DNA from: Ignavibacteriales bacterium CG12_big_fil_rev_8_21_14_0_65_30_8
Lineage (GTDB): Bacteria; Bacteroidota; Ignavibacteria; Ignavibacteriales; Ignavibacteriaceae
Reading direction: 5' to 3'
Assembly (NCBI GenBank): GCA_002783525.1
Contig: PFGS01000061.1
Coordinates: 1-6,919, forward strand
DNA length: 6,919 bases
Both the position numbers and the translations under genes were made by a program. The notes beneath the pieces were generated by a model. It made no database searches. It saw only the letters and a list, made by a program, of their open reading frames with translations, and was not told the origin of the DNA. How positions within the stretch are numbered: the first letter of the stretch is position 1; each line of letters starts with the position of its first letter. Below, piece after piece: positions 6,435-6,919 of the stretch.

Positions 6435-6919
6435 TTAAGACGCTCCAAAAAAATCATTTTTAATAAAATTACAAGATCCTAAAATATTTTGAGCAACAAA
6501 GCTTGGTAAATTATTTTGCATTTTCAAGGCTTTTAAAGATTTTTCCCCATTTCCGGTTTTAACCAAAATTGTTTTTACACCGGCATTTTTACCACATTCT
6601 ATATCTGAGACCATATCGCCTATAAAATAAGATTTGGTTAAATCAATTTTATGTTTTTTAGCTGAATCTAAAACCATCAAAGGAGAAGGTTTCCTACATT
6701 TGCATTCTTCTTCATTATTATAATCTGGATGAAACGGACAATAATAAAAATCATCTATTTTTACATTAAAGGATTTTAACAATTCATTTATTTTATTATT
6801 TATATCTTCAACTATTTTATGTGTCAATAATCCTCTAGCAATTCCAGATTGATTAGAAATAACAATTAACTTAAAATTATATTCATTTTTTAATATTGAA
6901 AGTCCCTCTCCTGCACCAG
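6435..6919 (-). CDS. gmhB: HAD-family heptose bisphosphate phosphatase (GmhB-like), N-terminus cut by window edge
   Basis: A phosphatase of the HisB-N/GmhB branch of the HAD superfamily. GmhB removes the C7 phosphate from D-glycero-D-manno-heptose 1,7-bisphosphate in ADP-heptose synthesis for LPS or S-layer glycans. The visible 160 residues stay open to the right edge, so a TTG at 6827 is not the start: the codons before it encode the conserved HAD motif II stretch VISNQSGIARG (residues 19-29 of the fragment). Then come the zinc loop CPFHP...ECKCRKPSP (60-79) with C60, H63, C72 and C74, the motif III lysine K76, and GDMVSD (100-105) with motif IV aspartates D101 and D105. The nucleophile DxD lies outside. 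The zinc loop separates this from plain phosphoglycolate phosphatases; the imidazole-glycerol-phosphate HisB-N domain has a similar loop, but there is no dehydratase domain after it. The 3' end supplies the ribosome binding site for the lipoprotein gene. Confidence 0.9.
   Translation of the reverse strand, partial: GAGEGLSILKNEYNFKLIVISNQSGIARGLLTHKIVEDINNKINELLKSFNVKIDDFYYCPFHPDYNNEEECKCRKPSPLMVLDSAKKHKIDLTKSYFIGDMVSDIECGKNAGVKTILVKTGNGEKSLKALKMQNNLPSFVAQNILGSCNFIKNDFFGAS
6443..6446 (-). promoter_or_regulatory. Ribosome binding site deciding the TTG start of the lipoprotein
   Basis: GGAG on the minus strand, eight bases before the TTG at 6434 and inside the last codons of the phosphatase gene. 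Together with the abutting stop codon it fixes the TTG as the start. It is the best Shine-Dalgarno match in the window. Confidence 0.75.

Noticed and set aside
1..6919. Mobile element, CRISPR array, tRNA or rRNA
   Set aside because: No transposase, integrase, terminal inverted repeats, spaced direct repeats or tRNA/rRNA-like sequence was seen; gene order and base composition look uniform.

Overview
This is an AT-rich bacterial window (by eye about two thirds A+T) in which every gene I can support lies on the minus strand, so transcription runs from the high-numbered end to the low-numbered end. The gene content suggests a Gram-negative member of the Bacteroidota/Ignavibacteriota/Chlorobiota side of the tree. 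It has an outer-membrane beta-barrel protein, a secreted lipoprotein with a lipobox, a heptose-bisphosphate phosphatase of LPS-type sugar metabolism, and a TPR protein with a signal peptide of a kind common in that group. The placement is inference from protein style; there is no rRNA or other marker here.

Two transcription units are visible. The upstream unit (6919 down to 2692) starts outside the window. It holds a GmhB-like HAD phosphatase (start missing), a 393-residue lipoprotein with two related beta-rich halves, a 417-residue FadL-like outer-membrane protein and a 426-residue exported TPR protein. Its genes are separated by 0, 1 and 25 bases. It ends in a 15-bp perfect hairpin (2635-2668) followed by a T-rich run on the minus strand.

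The downstream unit (2535 down to 1) is glyA (serine hydroxymethyltransferase), tatC (twin-arginine translocase subunit) and a long-chain polyprenyl diphosphate synthase cut off by the left edge. glyA and tatC are 5 bases apart if the long tatC form is used. tatC and the prenyl synthase overlap by the four bases ATGA. The roughly 100-base gap before glyA must hold its promoter unless there is read-through, but I see no convincing promoter boxes or riboswitch.

The most unusual feature is the start codons. glyA, the TPR gene and the lipoprotein gene each have strong evidence for a TTG start (in-frame stop just upstream, and a conserved N-terminus or signal peptide that needs it). The longer form of tatC also starts at TTG. 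Only the outer-membrane protein and the prenyl synthase start with ATG, and both are tightly coupled to the gene before them.

No mobile element, CRISPR array, tRNA, rRNA or defence system was found. The nearest thing to an undescribed system is the lipoprotein/barrel/TPR trio, which looks like an uncharacterised envelope module.
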